Positions 48,803 through 60,268 of a stretch of 64,000 nucleotides of DNA are shown piece after piece. The stretch is taken from assembly GCA_016869735.1 (NCBI GenBank), contig VGDL01000009.1, positions 1 to 64,000 of the forward strand. The letters run 5' to 3'. This DNA comes from Alphaproteobacteria bacterium (GTDB lineage Bacteria > Pseudomonadota > Alphaproteobacteria > Acetobacterales > Acetobacteraceae). The notes under the pieces were generated by a model, which worked only from the letters and a program-made list of their open reading frames with translations, did no database searches and was not told the origin of the DNA. The first letter of the stretch is position 1. Each line of letters starts with the position of its first letter. Both the position numbers and the translations under genes were made by a program.

Positions 48803-49002
48803 TTGTAGCTTCCCCCTGGATGTGGTGCGCATCTTGGCATGAAGCGCGTCGGGGCGGCGATGGGGGGCTTCCCTTCCCCAAAAGCGTGACTCTGCTGCAA
48901 CGGTGGCGAGTCGCTCAGAATCCTCATGGCGCCCTGATGATAAAAACCCTGGGCAAAGAACGGCTTCCGGCCTATTGTTCCCTTTCACTCTGAAGCGCTG
49001 CC

Positions 49003-51477
49003 GTGATGCCTCGCCTCTTTCTCCCGGCCGAATCCAGGCCCTCCGCCGAATCAGGCGCCGTCAGGCGGCGCTTTGCTTCGGCTGATTTGCGCGTGCTGCT
49101 CAGCCGGCGCCTGATGGAATTTTGCGGCCTGCTGGCAGCGCTTATGGCGCTTGGGCTGGCTGCGGCGCTGCTGAGTTACGACCCCGCTGATCCTTCGCTG
49201 AATACGGCAACTGCGCGGCCTGTCAGCAATCTGGCCGGGCCGGCAGGGGCGGTGGTGGCGGATATCCTGTTGCAAGGCTTTGGCTATGTGGCGGCGCTTC
49301 CCGTGCTGGCGCTGCTCGCCTGGGCGTTTCGGTTGGCCACGCAACGCGGCCTTGGTTTCATCCCGTTGCGGCTTTTCGGCCTTGCCCTTGCCTTGCCGCT
49401 TGGCGCAGCGGCGCTGAGCCTGGCCCCCTTGCCGCCGGAGGCGCCGAGCCTTGCTGGCCCCGGCGGGGTGGTTGGGCCACTTTTGGCCGATGGCGTCGTT
49501 TCCTGGTTGTCGGGCAGCTTTGGCCTTTATGGCGCGCTGCTGGGTAAGGCAGGCTTAGTCTTCGGCGCGGTGGGCGCTGGCTTCATCGGTTGCGGCCTGA
49601 CCTTTGGCGAATGGCGCGGCGCTGGCCGTGTGGCGCTGGGCGCGAGCCAAGCCGCTTTGGATGCAGCGCGGGCCGGGGCGGAAAGATTGCGCCCTGCGGA
49701 GGAAGCTGAGGTGAAAAAGCCCGGCTTCTTCGCCCGCATCGGCGCGCGCTTCTCATCCCCGAGCGGTCGGCTATTCCGCCGCCAGGAACCGGAAATCCCC
49801 TTGGGCCCCATGCTACGCGCCGCCGATGCCGCGGCCGAAGCCATGCCGATCCGCCCCGAAGCGCCAGAAGCCACGCGCGAAGCCCCGCCGGTACGCCAGC
49901 GCAAAGCGCCGGAGCCCGCGCGTCGCCCGCCGCAGCAACCGGCGCTTGATTTGGGTGATGGCGCCTGGGCGCTGCCACCGCTTGATTTGCTGACGCCCGC
50001 GCCCGCGCCCGCGCAGCGTACGGGCCGGCCTTCCGAGGAATCGCTGCAAGCCAATGCGCGGCTGTTGGAAAGCGTGTTGGAAGATTACGGCGTGCGCGGG
50101 CGCATTGCGGAAATCCGCCCCGGCCCGGTGGTAACGCTGTATGAATTGGAACCGGCACCCGGCACCAAATCCGCGCGCGTCATTGGCCTCGCGGATGATA
50201 TCGCGCGGTCCATGAGCCTGATTGCGGTGCGCATCGCAACCGTGCCCGGGCGCAATGTGATCGGCATTGAAATGCCCAATGCCAAGCGCGAAACCGTGTT
50301 CCTTTCCGAGATGTTCGGGGATGAGGGCTGGCACCGCAACCCTGGCAAGCTGCCCTTGGCGCTGGGTAAGGATATTGGTGGTGCGCCGGTGATCGCTGAT
50401 TTGGCGCGCATGCCGCATTTGCTGATTGCGGGCACCACGGGTTCGGGCAAATCGGTCGGGATCAATACCATGATCCTGAGCCTGCTGTATCGCTTCAGCC
50501 CTGATGAATGCCGCTTCATCATGATTGACCCCAAGATGCTGGAACTTTCGGTCTATGACCGTATTCCGCATCTGCTGGCGCCCGTGGTGACGGAACCGCC
50601 CAAGGCGATTGGCGCGCTGAAATGGACCGTGCGGGAGATGGAGCGCCGCTATCGTGCCATGAGCCAATTGGGCGTGCGCAATATCGCGGGCTATAATGAA
50701 AAAGTGACCGCTGCGCGCCAACGCAACGAAGTACTGACCAGGCGCGTGCAAACCGGCTTCGATCCGGAAACCAATAAGCCGGTTTTTGAAGATCAGCCGC
50801 TGGCGCTGGAAGCGCTGCCGATGATTGTGGTGGTGATTGACGAAATGGCAGATCTGATGATCGTGGCGGGCAAGGAAATTGAAGCCGCGGTGCAAAGGCT
50901 GGCGCAAATGGCGCGTGCTGCGGGCATTCACGTGATCATGGCCACACAGCGCCCATCAGTGGATGTGATCACCGGCACGATCAAGGCGAATTTCCCGACG
51001 CGCATTTCCTTCCAGGTCACCTCCAAGATTGATAGCCGTACCATCCTTGGCGAACAGGGCGCGGAACAATTGCTGGGCCAGGGCGATATGCTGCACATGC
51101 CGGGCGGCGGGCGGCTTGCGCGCGTACACGGGCCTTTTGTCTCAGACACTGAGGTTGAGCGCGTGGTTGAATTCCTCCGCGCCCAGGGCGAGCCCGCCTA
51201 TATCGAAGAAGTGACCGACACTGAGGATGAGGGTGATTCGGTTGCCATGCTCGGCATGCTGGGCGGCAATACGGATGGGGAAGCATCACTTTATGATCAG
51301 GCGGTAGCGCTGGTGACGCGCGAAGGCAAAGCCAGCACCAGCTTCGTGCAGCGGCATTTGAACATAGGCTATAACCGCGCGGCGAAGCTGATTGAGCAGA
51401 TGGAAAAGGAAGGCGTGGTCGGTGCCGCGAACCACGTGGGTAAGCGGGAAGTGCTGGCGCCGGGGCCGCGCGACTAA
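49003..51477 (+). CDS. ftsK: DNA translocase FtsK
   Basis: N-terminal TM segments; [28 protein letters not shown] Walker [39 protein letters not shown]-terminal gamma winged helix. Confidence 0.96.
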   Translation: MMPRLFLPAESRPSAESGAVRRRFASADLRVLLSRRLMEFCGLLAALMALGLAAALLSYDPADPSLNTATARPVSNLAGPAGAVVADILLQGFGYVAALPVLALLAWAFRLATQRGLGFIPLRLFGLALALPLGAAALSLAPLPPEAPSLAGPGGVVGPLLADGVVSWLSGSFGLYGALLGKAGLVFGAVGAGFIGCGLTFGEWRGAGRVALGASQAALDAARAGAERLRPAEEAEVKKPGFFARIGARFSSPSGRLFRRQEPEIPLGPMLRAADAAAEAMPIRPEAPEATREAPPVRQRKAPEPARRPPQQPALDLGDGAWALPPLDLLTPAPAPAQRTGRPSEESLQANARLLESVLEDYGVRGRIAEIRPGPVVTLYELEPAPGTKSARVIGLADDIARSMSLIAVRIATVPGRNVIGIEMPNAKRETVFLSEMFGDEGWHRNPGKLPLALGKDIGGAPVIADLARMPHLLIAGTTGSGKSVGINTMILSLLYRFSPDECRFIMIDPKMLELSVYDRIPHLLAPVVTEPPKAIGALKWTVREMERRYRAMSQLGVRNIAGYNEKVTAARQRNEVLTRRVQTGFDPETNKPVFEDQPLALEALPMIVVVIDEMADLMIVAGKEIEAAVQRLAQMARAAGIHVIMATQRPSVDVITGTIKANFPTRISFQVTSKIDSRTILGEQGAEQLLGQGDMLHMPGGGRLARVHGPFVSDTEVERVVEFLRAQGEPAYIEEVTDTEDEGDSVAMLGMLGGNTDGEASLYDQAVALVTREGKASTSFVQRHLNIGYNRAAKLIEQMEKEGVVGAANHVGKREVLAPGPRD

Positions 51478-51482
51478 ACGAT

Positions 51483-54400
51483 TTAAGCGCCCCCCGGTGC
51501 ATGCGGATCAAGCACCGCATCCGGCAATGCCATGAAGCGCGCGCCGTAAGTCCAAACCAGCGCGCATTCAACGCGCCGCCCCGGAAAGGCCGCGCGTAGC
51601 AGCGCGCGATACGCCGCCATTTGCCGCAGATAAAGCGGCGCCACATCTTCAACCCGTTCCGGCGGCGGGCGATTGGTTTTGAAATCCAGCACCAGCACGC
51701 GACCAGCTTCAACCTTCAAGCGGTCCACCTGGCCTGCGATCAGCCGGCCGTGCACCTCTCCGGCCAAAGGCGCTTCCGCAAGGCTGCCTGCGCCAAGCGC
51801 TGCTTGCATCCAACCCTGGCGCAGCAGGGCCAAAACCTCCTGCAAGGTGGCTTCCTGTTCGGCGGCCGAAATCCCCGGCGCGCGGCGCGCGAGGAAGCGG
51901 CGGGAGAGTTCCTCCCAGCCGTCTTCGGGATGTTCCGGTAGGCTTTGCAGCAGCGCATGCACCAGGCGCCCACGCCGGAAGCGCAGCCCAAGCGGGTCCT
52001 GCGCCGGGCGCGGTGCGGCAGCGGGCGTTTCCTGTTCCCCAGGCATGGCGGAGGGTGCCAGGCTACCTGCAAGCGCCTCTTCCGGGGCTTTCTGCCATGC
52101 CCAAGCGAGTGGGCGCGCCTTGTCAGCGCTTGCAAGCGCAGGGTCTTCCGACCGAGGCGGCGCGCTTTGCAGGGTGCGGAGGCTGAGCAGTTTCGGTTCG
52201 GCCCCAAAAGCATCTGCTGAAGCCCCAAAGGCGACGGGGTCGAAGGGACAATCCTGCACGCCTGGCAGGCGCACAAATCCTTGCGCCACCAGATCATACC
52301 AGCAGCCTGGGGGCAGTTTCTGCGCACCGTTCCAGCCGCAAATGATCAAACGATCTTCCGCGCGCGTCAGCGCCACATAAAGCAGCCGATGTTCTTCTTC
52401 TGCCTCCCGCGCCTGATCCGCTTGGCGCTGCGCGGTCAGTGCGGGCGCTGCAAACCCCGTCATCTGCGGCGCCCAAACCGGCAGGGCTTCGCCGCCATCT
52501 TCAAACCAGCGGAGCGTTTTGCGGTCCTGCGCCTTGCGTGTGGTATCGGGCAGAATGACGATGGGCGCCTGCAAGCCCTTGGCGCCATGCACGGTCATGA
52601 TGCGCACCACATCGCCCGCGGCTTCCGCTTCGCGCTTTACCTCTGCACCACCTTGGCGGAGCCAATGCACAAAGCCCTGCAAGGATGGCGGGTTGAGCTT
52701 TTCATGTTCAAGCGCGGCATTGAGCAATTCATCAAGCGGATCGCCCGCATCCGGCCCAAGCCGCGCCAGCATGCGCGCACGCCCCGCGCGGGGATCAAGC
52801 GGGCCGGGCGCGCCAAGCACATCGGCAAACAGGCCATGGGGCGTGATGAAATCAAGCCGCGCCGCTTGCACTGACAACCAATCCGCGACACGCCCGATAT
52901 CTGTCGCGCTGCCGCGATGGGTCATCAACGCCGCATGCAGCGTTGATTTGCCGCGTCCATGCGCCAGGTTGAAAAGCGCATCTTCATCAAGCCCGATCAG
53001 CGGGGATTTCAACAGCGCTGCCAGATTCAAATCATCATCGGGCAGCAGCAGCCAGGCAGCGAGTGCCAGCATGTCCTGCACCGGCAATTCATCCGCCAGG
53101 ATCATGCGATCAATGCCGCCAACCGGGATGGAAAGCTTCTTCAATTCACGCACGAGTGCGGGCGCGAAGCCACCGCGCTTGCGCGCACGGAGCAAGACCA
53201 GAATATCACCCGGACGAATGGGCCGGCCTTCGGGCTGCGTGGCTTCCTTGCCCTTTTCGACCCGCGCTGGCAGCGTTTCATGGTCGATCATGTGTTTGAT
53301 GCGTTGTGCCAGCGCCGCGGCCAAAGCGGGTGCCGCACCTTCCGCCGCAATGGCCTGTTGCGGCGGCGCCCAATCGGGCGGCGCCGGTGCCTTGTCCACT
53401 TCCAGGATTGGCCAAAGCTCCACGCTGCCGGCATGGCCGGCGCGGTCCACGAGATGTTGCAGCGCCTTGTCGGTGACAACACCATCACGCGCCGGCGCAT
53501 CCGCAAACACCGCATCCACCAGCGCAAGCACTGGCTTGGTGGAACGGAAGGAAACATCCAAGGCGACAGGGCGGAATTCCTGTTGAGCTTCTTCAATGAT
53601 GCGTTGGTAGTTACGCTTTTCGCGCCCGAAGCCTTCCGCATCGGCGCCCTGGAAGGCGTAGATGGATTGCTTCTGATCGCCCACTGCGAAGATGCTGCGC
53701 TGTTCATCCCGCGCGCCAAGACCCGCGAAGAACTCCGCAGTCAAGGCGCCCACAACCCGCCACTGGTCCGGGTTGGAATCCTGCGCCTCATCCAACAGGA
53801 TGTGATCAAGGCCATCATCCAGCTTATACATCACCCAGGCGCTGCCTGGATTGTCCAGCAATTTGCGCGCGCCAGCAATCAGATCATCGTAATCAAGCAG
53901 CCCGGCATTGTCTTTGGCGGTTTGGTAGCGGTCCAGTACCGGCGCACCAATGGCGAAAAGCGCCATGCTCGCGGAAAGGACGCGTGCGGCGGCGCGTTTG
54001 CTATCCAGCACCAATTGGCGTTCGCCTTCGCGGCGCATGAGGTCGCTGATTTCATCCTGCCGCGCGCCAAGTTTTTTGGTGGCAAGTTTGACACGGACCG
54101 TGTTGTCGCCGGTAATGAAAATAGCGCGCCAATCGGCATTTCTTGCAACGCGCTGATCTTGGGGCAGGGCAAACCAGATCGCCAGCTTTTCGCCGTGGTC
54201 CTGATCCTGTTTGCCGCCTGCCAGAAGCAAGGGTGCTGCCGCGCGCAGCGCCTCTGCTTCCGGCGCGTCAATCACGGCGGCATCAAGCGCGGCCTCATTT
54301 TCCTCACCGGGGATGATGCCAAGCTTTCGCGCCAGCGCGACACGCAGCCCCGCCATGCCTTGCCGCTTTTGCACGGCGTCCAACAGCTTCCCGCCAGTGG

Positions 54401-54983
54401 CGGCCATGTCGCCCATTACCTCGGCAAAGCGCGTTGGCGCGTGATATTTCGACAAAACCGCGAGGGCTTCCTTGGCTGCCCCACCCGTCAGCAGCGCATC
54501 GCGTTCGCGCGCCAGCAGCGCCCGGCCATCCTGTTCCTGCATCACCGCGAATTGCGGCGCGAGGCCGGCTTCCAGTGGAAAGCCGCGCAGCAGGGATTGC
54601 GCAAAACCATGGAGCGTTGAAATCCGCATGCCGCCCGGCTGTTCCAATACCTCCACAAACAATCGGCGCGCTGCGGCCAGCCCTTCGCGCCCTGGTGCAT
54701 TGCCTGTCAGTTTTTGCAAAATCTCCGCCAGCTTCGCATCATCCGCGACCGCCCATTCACCAAGGCGCAGCGCCAACCGCGTTGCCATTTCTGCCGCCGC
54801 TGCCTTGGTGAAGGTCAGGCATAGGATGCGCCCTGGCGGCACACCGGCCAGCAATAAGCGCAGCAACCTATCCGTCAGCAGCTTGGTTTTGCCCGAACCG
54901 GCAGAAGCTTCCACCCAGGCGGAGACAGCAGGATCGGCGGCGCGGGCTTGCGCTGCTTCGGCGGTCTGGCGAGCCTCATTCAT
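51483..54983 (-). CDS. addA: Double-strand break repair helicase AddA
   Basis: AWVEASAGSGKTKLLTDRLLRLLLAG; ILLDEAQDSNPDQWRVV; FAVGDQKQSIYAFQGADAEGF; RVLVLDFKTNRPPP nuclease motif. Confidence 0.96.
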   Translation of the reverse strand: MNEARQTAEAAQARAADPAVSAWVEASAGSGKTKLLTDRLLRLLLAGVPPGRILCLTFTKAAAAEMATRLALRLGEWAVADDAKLAEILQKLTGNAPGREGLAAARRLFVEVLEQPGGMRISTLHGFAQSLLRGFPLEAGLAPQFAVMQEQDGRALLARERDALLTGGAAKEALAVLSKYHAPTRFAEVMGDMAATGGKLLDAVQKRQGMAGLRVALARKLGIIPGEENEAALDAAVIDAPEAEALRAAAPLLLAGGKQDQDHGEKLAIWFALPQDQRVARNADWRAIFITGDNTVRVKLATKKLGARQDEISDLMRREGERQLVLDSKRAAARVLSASMALFAIGAPVLDRYQTAKDNAGLLDYDDLIAGARKLLDNPGSAWVMYKLDDGLDHILLDEAQDSNPDQWRVVGALTAEFFAGLGARDEQRSIFAVGDQKQSIYAFQGADAEGFGREKRNYQRIIEEAQQEFRPVALDVSFRSTKPVLALVDAVFADAPARDGVVTDKALQHLVDRAGHAGSVELWPILEVDKAPAPPDWAPPQQAIAAEGAAPALAAALAQRIKHMIDHETLPARVEKGKEATQPEGRPIRPGDILVLLRARKRGGFAPALVRELKKLSIPVGGIDRMILADELPVQDMLALAAWLLLPDDDLNLAALLKSPLIGLDEDALFNLAHGRGKSTLHAALMTHRGSATDIGRVADWLSVQAARLDFITPHGLFADVLGAPGPLDPRAGRARMLARLGPDAGDPLDELLNAALEHEKLNPPSLQGFVHWLRQGGAEVKREAEAAGDVVRIMTVHGAKGLQAPIVILPDTTRKAQDRKTLRWFEDGGEALPVWAPQMTGFAAPALTAQRQADQAREAEEEHRLLYVALTRAEDRLIICGWNGAQKLPPGCWYDLVAQGFVRLPGVQDCPFDPVAFGASADAFGAEPKLLSLRTLQSAPPRSEDPALASADKARPLAWAWQKAPEEALAGSLAPSAMPGEQETPAAAPRPAQDPLGLRFRRGRLVHALLQSLPEHPEDGWEELSRRFLARRAPGISAAEQEATLQEVLALLRQGWMQAALGAGSLAEAPLAGEVHGRLIAGQVDRLKVEAGRVLVLDFKTNRPPPERVEDVAPLYLRQMAAYRALLRAAFPGRRVECALVWTYGARFMALPDAVLDPHAPGGA

Positions 54984-57900
54984 GACGGATCCTCATCGCC
55001 AGAGGCCCATTCAGCGATACGCGCCAGATGATCATATTGCTTGCCGGGCGTGTCGCGTGCCGGGTGCGGGCGGCTTTCAAAGGGGGCGTCGCCCAACAAC
55101 ATGCGCTCCGCCAGCGCTGTAATGCGGGTGCGCGCGAGATCGGCGTAGGGCAAAGCATTTTTTGACGCTGCGCCGAGCTCCGTCGCTTCGCCTGGCGTTT
55201 CGCCGCCGCTCAATTTCCAATAGACCAGCGCGGTGGCCTTGGCGTCTGCGCTAATGGTCGCATAGCCGCCGGCTTCCAGAATCATTGCTTCCAGCGCCAA
55301 TTGCGGTGCGCCGCCGTCAGTAACCTTGGTCGTGGATGGCACCTGGCCGGTCTTGTAATCCAGAATGCGCCAGCCGCCGCTGGCCAATTCATCCAGCCGA
55401 TCCGCTTTGGCGAGGATTTCAATATCCCCGCCCGCCAGTTCCAACGTAACGCGGCCTTCATGTTCCGTGAGGCAGCGCAGCAGGCCGTTTTGTGCGCGCA
55501 GCTTTTCTTCTTCGGTAATCACGAAATCGCCCATGCGCGCCATGCGCGGCCCCCAGAAGGCGAGCACACCGGGATGCACGGCTTCCTTCTGCAACGCTTC
55601 GGCGCAGGCTTGCGTCCAAAGATCACGCGCGGTGGCTGCACCGGGCCAGCCTGTACCAAGCCCGGCCAGGAAGAACCGCATGGCGTGATGCACCAGCGTG
55701 CCATATTCCCGCGAACCGATATCCGCATCCAGATCATCAAGCGCGCGTAGCCGCAGGATGCGCGCGGCATAAAAGGCATAGGGATCGGCGATCAGTTGAG
55801 TCGCGTCCGAAACACTCAAGCGGCGCGGGCGCACATCAATTGGCGGGCGCGGCGCCGGGCGGCTCCAGGGCTTGTCGTCCTGATGTGGTTCATCCAAGGC
55901 GGTTGCCCAGCGTGCGGCGTCGCTGGCTGGCAATTTGATCTCGCCCTGTCCTTTCAGGAAAATTTCCAAGCGCGTTAGCCAACGCGTTGGCACGCTGGGC
56001 GCGCCGCCGCGTTTGCGCGCGGTGGACAGCACCACTTCACCCGCATGCGCTGCGGCATGAAAGAAATCCGCCGCCACGCGACCAATGCGCGCTTCCGGCG
56101 CGGGCAGGCCGAAACGCGTGCGCATCGGGCGGCTCATCCAGGGGCCAGGTTCGGTTGCTTGCGGCCAAATGTTTTCTTCCAGCGCGCCCAGGATCACGCG
56201 ATCAAAATGCTGCAAGCGCGCTTCCAAAAGGCCGAGGATCGCAATGCGCGGATGTGCCGCCGCATCGCGCCGCGCGCGGAAGGGTGGGGCAATTGGCCCC
56301 GCCAGCATGGCATCAAAACTCGCTGGCCACTCTGCGGGTTTGATCGGCGGCATTTCGCGCAAGGCTTCTGCAAGTGCGGCCAAATGTCGCGCCAGCGCTT
56401 CCCCTTCCTCACCTGCATAAAGCCTGATGCCGCCAGGCAGATCAGGTGTCGTGGCAAGCGCTTCCGCCGCCGCCAGATGCAGCGCCAGCAAATCAGCGGG
56501 CGGGCGCGCGGGGCTTGGTGGCAAGGCCGCAAAATCGCCAAGTCCGGCCTGCAAGGCATCCACCAATCCAAGCAAGGCAATATCGCCCGCGGGTAAGGCC
56601 GCGCGCAGGGCTGCAAGCCCCGCCGCTGGGCGCAGGCCGCGCAGAGATTGCCGTTCCAGGCTGCGCACCGCTTCAAGCCAGGCGCTGCGTTCCATGCCAG
56701 CGCTACACAGCGGATGCTTCAAGACTGCCAGCAAAGGCGCAGGCGCGAAGCCATCCGCCACCATGCGCGCCATCAGGCGCAAAAACGCCGCCGCTGGTGC
56801 ATCGGCCAAGGGCGCGCCGGCGCTGTCATCGGCGGTGATGCCATGGCGCGCGAGTTCTGCCGCGACACGCCGCGCCAAATCGCGATCCGGTGTGATCAGT
56901 GCCGCGCGCTTGCCGGGGACTTCCATCGCCTCACGCAGCAATAGCGCAATGGCAGCGGCTTCCTGCTGCGCTTCGGCGGCCTGCAAGCGGCTGATGCCAG
57001 CAAGGGCCGCCTGCCAGCGTGGCGCATCGCGTTCCGTCCAAACATCCAAACCTTCTGCCGGGCGCAGGCTGCGCGCCAGCATTACCGCGCGATCTGCCGG
57101 CGCGCCGTGATGATCGGCCTTGGTCCAAGGGCGCGGCGCATTGGGCTCCACACCAAGATCGGCAAGCAATTTCAATTGCCCGGCGAAGGGATGGCTGGGT
57201 GCGCGGCGCATGGCCTCAGCCAGGCTCGGCGTGATCGGTTCCGCCATGCCTTGCAGCACCAAAGCGCCATTGGGCAGGCTTGCGATGCAGCGGAGCAAAG
57301 CAGTCGCAGCCGGAATGGTGCCGCCCGCGCCAATGCCGGCGGCGATCAGTTTTTCGCGTGGTGGTGCCGCTTCCAGCGCGCGGCGCTGTGCTATCAGCGC
57401 GCGCACACGCGCCAGGCCCAAATCCATCAGGCGCTGCGCTTGCAACCAGCCATTCCAATCGCGCACCACGGCTTGCAACAGCTTGGTGGTGATTTGCCAA
57501 TGCACGGCAAGCTTATCCGGCACCAGCCCATCCAACCGCGCGAGCCAGCTTGCGGCGAAATCCACCGGATCGGCGGTTTCAATCAGATCAAGATCGGCTT
57601 CTTCAAAGGCAATTTCGTCAAAAAGCGTTGCAAGCTCTCCGGCCAGCAACCATGCTTGTTCCGGACCAAGCGGCCCGCCGAAGCGGCGCGGAATGGCAAG
57701 CACAATGCGCGACAAAACCGCCTGCCGTGTCAGCGGTGCGACTGCGGGCGGCAGATCAAGCAAGGCGGGCAGCGCCAATTCATCGGCTTCTTCCACCGAA
57801 AGCCCAGGCAGCGCACGCATGCGCGGCAGCAAAAGCGCGCGACCACCGGCCGCGGTCAGGAAGGCTTCGCGCAAGGCACGCGCAGCGCGGCGTGTTGGCA

Positions 57901-58015
57901 GCAACAGCGTAGTGGTGGCGAGCGCAGCGGGGTCATCACGCGGCACTTGCGCAAGCAGCCCTTCGGCCAGCGCGGGCAGGAAGCGCTGATCGGCGGGGAT
58001 CGTGAAAACGCGCAA
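54980..58015 (-). CDS. addB: Double-strand break repair protein AddB
   Basis: Located directly upstream of addA in the same direction; C-terminal nuclease GGWRILDYKTGQVPSTTKV. Confidence 0.94.
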   Translation of the reverse strand: MRVFTIPADQRFLPALAEGLLAQVPRDDPAALATTTLLLPTRRAARALREAFLTAAGGRALLLPRMRALPGLSVEEADELALPALLDLPPAVAPLTRQAVLSRIVLAIPRRFGGPLGPEQAWLLAGELATLFDEIAFEEADLDLIETADPVDFAASWLARLDGLVPDKLAVHWQITTKLLQAVVRDWNGWLQAQRLMDLGLARVRALIAQRRALEAAPPREKLIAAGIGAGGTIPAATALLRCIASLPNGALVLQGMAEPITPSLAEAMRRAPSHPFAGQLKLLADLGVEPNAPRPWTKADHHGAPADRAVMLARSLRPAEGLDVWTERDAPRWQAALAGISRLQAAEAQQEAAAIALLLREAMEVPGKRAALITPDRDLARRVAAELARHGITADDSAGAPLADAPAAAFLRLMARMVADGFAPAPLLAVLKHPLCSAGMERSAWLEAVRSLERQSLRGLRPAAGLAALRAALPAGDIALLGLVDALQAGLGDFAALPPSPARPPADLLALHLAAAEALATTPDLPGGIRLYAGEEGEALARHLAALAEALREMPPIKPAEWPASFDAMLAGPIAPPFRARRDAAAHPRIAILGLLEARLQHFDRVILGALEENIWPQATEPGPWMSRPMRTRFGLPAPEARIGRVAADFFHAAAHAGEVVLSTARKRGGAPSVPTRWLTRLEIFLKGQGEIKLPASDAARWATALDEPHQDDKPWSRPAPRPPIDVRPRRLSVSDATQLIADPYAFYAARILRLRALDDLDADIGSREYGTLVHHAMRFFLAGLGTGWPGAATARDLWTQACAEALQKEAVHPGVLAFWGPRMARMGDFVITEEEKLRAQNGLLRCLTEHEGRVTLELAGGDIEILAKADRLDELASGGWRILDYKTGQVPSTTKVTDGGAPQLALEAMILEAGGYATISADAKATALVYWKLSGGETPGEATELGAASKNALPYADLARTRITALAERMLLGDAPFESRPHPARDTPGKQYDHLARIAEWASGDEDPS

Positions 58016-58025
58016 GGGCGCCGCT

Positions 58026-58754
58026 TCAGAACAGCGCGCGGATCACGCCGCTGCGCAAGACATCTTCGGCGTGTTCCAGATCAGCCGGGGTGGACAAATG
58101 AAACCACACGCCATCATGCACCAGCCCGTAAAGCCGCCCGGCTTCAATGGCGCGGTTATACAAGCGGTTCAGGCTGAAGGCGCCCGCAGGTGCCCCTTCA
58201 AACAATGCGGGTGAGAGGATTTGCACGCCACCGAAAAGATAGGGCGAAACCTCCCCTTCTTCGGGGCGGCGAATGGCGCCCAGCGGATCCAGCATGAAAT
58301 CCCCGCGCCCGATCTCGCCCGCGATTTGCGCGGCGCGGATCAGCAGCAGCAAGCCATCCATGCGTTCAGGATCGAAAGCGGCGGCAAGGCGCGAAAGCGC
58401 TGAATGCGGGCCATCAAGCCAAAACGCGTCACCATTCACTACGGCAAAGGGCGCATCACCAAGCGCGGGCAGGGCGCGCACCACACCGCCGCCGGTCTCC
58501 AGCAGGGTTTCCTCACGCTGCAGCGTGATGCGTGGCGCGCGGCGCGCCGCGACACAATCGGCGACTTGATCTGCCAGCCAATGCGCGTTCACCACTGCAT
58601 CCGTTACACCGGCATCGGTCAGCCGATCCAGCGCATGATCCAGCAGGCTCCGCCCCGCCAAGGGTAAAAGCGGTTTTGGCATGGCTTCCGATAAGGGGCG
58701 CATGCGCGTGCCAAGGCCGGCGGCCAGAACCATGGCGCGGGAGAGGTTGATCAT
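58026..58754 (-). CDS. murU: Nucleotidyltransferase family protein (MurU-like)
   Basis: RAMVLAAGLGTRMRPLSEAMPKPLLPLAGRSLLDHALDRL; adjacent to an AmgK-like kinase. Confidence 0.82.
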   Translation of the reverse strand: MINLSRAMVLAAGLGTRMRPLSEAMPKPLLPLAGRSLLDHALDRLTDAGVTDAVVNAHWLADQVADCVAARRAPRITLQREETLLETGGGVVRALPALGDAPFAVVNGDAFWLDGPHSALSRLAAAFDPERMDGLLLLIRAAQIAGEIGRGDFMLDPLGAIRRPEEGEVSPYLFGGVQILSPALFEGAPAGAFSLNRLYNRAIEAGRLYGLVHDGVWFHLSTPADLEHAEDVLRSGVIRALF

Positions 58755-59734
58755 GCAGGCTCCTTCGCCGGATCGGGAGTGCGGCGCAAGTGGCGCGGCA
58801 AGGTAGCATCCAACCACAGGCGCAGCGGTGTCGTGGCGGGGTGTTCGAGCGCTTCATCCAAAAGCCGCCAGCAGCGCGGTCCATGGATCAAATAGCGCGG
58901 CTTATTGTCCCGCCGAGACAGCCGCACCCAAAGTGCTGCCACGCGCAAATGGCGTGGCGCGGCGCAGGCGGCCATGGCGGCGGTGAAATCCCCCCGCGCC
59001 ACGCCGGGCCGTGCGGCGAAGTAGCGTTCAATCGCCGCATCGCGCGCTGTTGGCGCCACATCGCGCCGTGCATCTTGCGTCAGCGAAACAAGATCATAAG
59101 CGGGGTGCCCCAACCCAGCATCCTGGAAATCGAGCAAGCCGGTGCGCCGCGCACCCGCGCGCCCATCAAGCCGCATCAGATTGGCCGGGAAGTAATCGCG
59201 ATGCACAAAACCTTGCACGCCTGCGAAGGGTGCCAGCATGGCGTGCAACGCATCCGCAAGCCCAGCGCGCAAATCATCGCCGGGCGCGCTGCCCATCATC
59301 GCCGGCCACCACCAATCGAGAAAAGTCGCCGCTGTCGCCCGCGCCATGGCTGCCGCGTCCCAAGCCGGTAGGTCAGCCGGTGGCGGGGCTTCATGTAGTG
59401 CGGCGAGTGTCTCAGAGGCCTCGGCGTAAAGCGCGGGGGCAGGCGCACCGGCATCGAGCAAGGCGGCATGGGTGGCGTCACCGAAATCCTCCAGCAGCAC
59501 GAGGCCCGCTTCGGGATCGGCGGCGATGATCTCAGGCGCGGAAAGCCCGATGCCCTGGATGTGCTGCGCAATGGCGATGAAGGGCCGGGTGTTTTCCGGC
59601 GGCGGTGCCTCCATCAACAAAGCTGGGCGCGGCCCGCCCAGTAGCCGCGTATAACGCCGGGCGGAGGCGTCTGATGGCAGGGGCGCAAGCCGCGCCGCGC
59701 CGAAACCGGCCTGGTTCAGAAATTCGGTCATCAT
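58751..59734 (-). CDS. amgK: Aminoglycoside phosphotransferase-like sugar kinase (AmgK-like)
   Basis: LPSDASARRYTRLLGG; GFVHRDYFPANLMRL; GLLDFQDAGLGHPAYDLVSLTQDARRDV. Confidence 0.82.
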   Translation of the reverse strand: MMTEFLNQAGFGAARLAPLPSDASARRYTRLLGGPRPALLMEAPPPENTRPFIAIAQHIQGIGLSAPEIIAADPEAGLVLLEDFGDATHAALLDAGAPAPALYAEASETLAALHEAPPPADLPAWDAAAMARATAATFLDWWWPAMMGSAPGDDLRAGLADALHAMLAPFAGVQGFVHRDYFPANLMRLDGRAGARRTGLLDFQDAGLGHPAYDLVSLTQDARRDVAPTARDAAIERYFAARPGVARGDFTAAMAACAAPRHLRVAALWVRLSRRDNKPRYLIHGPRCWRLLDEALEHPATTPLRLWLDATLPRHLRRTPDPAKEPA

Positions 59735-60183
59735 GGGCGCAAGCCTGCAAGCCTGGAATCCCAACCGCTTAGCACCACATGGCGCGCTTCTTCAGCCAAG
59801 CCTGGCATCAGGTGGATGCGGAGCGCATCGGTTGGCGCAAGCGGGCCAAGCCGTTCGGGCCATTCCACCAGCACAATCCCCTCCCGCGCTTCATCCCAGC
59901 CCAATTCCGCCAGGCCATCGGGGCCGGAAAGCCGATAAAGGTCGAAATGATGCGCGGGGCCGCAGGGCAAATCATAACTCTGCACCAGGGTGAAGGTCGG
60001 GCTTGGCACTTCAAGCGCGGGGTCATTGGACGCAGCACGCAGCAGGGCGCGGGCAAAGGCGCTTTTGCCGGCGCCAAGGGGGCCTTCCAGCAGCACCGCA
60101 TCACCGGGCCTCAGCATGGGCGCAAGCCGCTCCGCGAGCGCTTCCGTCGCCGCCAGATCGGGCAGATCCAAGGCAATTTCCAT
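59731..60183 (-). CDS. tsaE: tRNA threonylcarbamoyladenosine biosynthesis ATPase TsaE
   Basis: LRPGDAVLLEGPLGAGKSAFARALLRA; PSPTFTLVQSYDLPCGPAHHFDLYRL. Start set at MEIALDLPDL. Confidence 0.92.
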   Translation of the reverse strand: MEIALDLPDLAATEALAERLAPMLRPGDAVLLEGPLGAGKSAFARALLRAASNDPALEVPSPTFTLVQSYDLPCGPAHHFDLYRLSGPDGLAELGWDEAREGIVLVEWPERLGPLAPTDALRIHLMPGLAEEARHVVLSGWDSRLAGLRP

Positions 60184-60268
60184 CGGCGCCTGATCCTCCC
60201 TTGCCGTCAAAGCTTTGACCAAAACCAAGTCTCGTCTATCACGCCCCCCTGGATTCGGGGGAGAGCCC

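Noticed and set aside
49813-50931. 372-aa minus-strand ORF opposite ftsK
   Set aside because: Antisense shadow ORF; His/Arg-rich with no motifs.
52959-54620. 553-aa plus-strand ORF opposite addA
   Set aside because: Antisense shadow of a strongly supported helicase gene.
57107-58177. 356-aa plus-strand ORF opposite addB
   Set aside because: Antisense shadow ORF.
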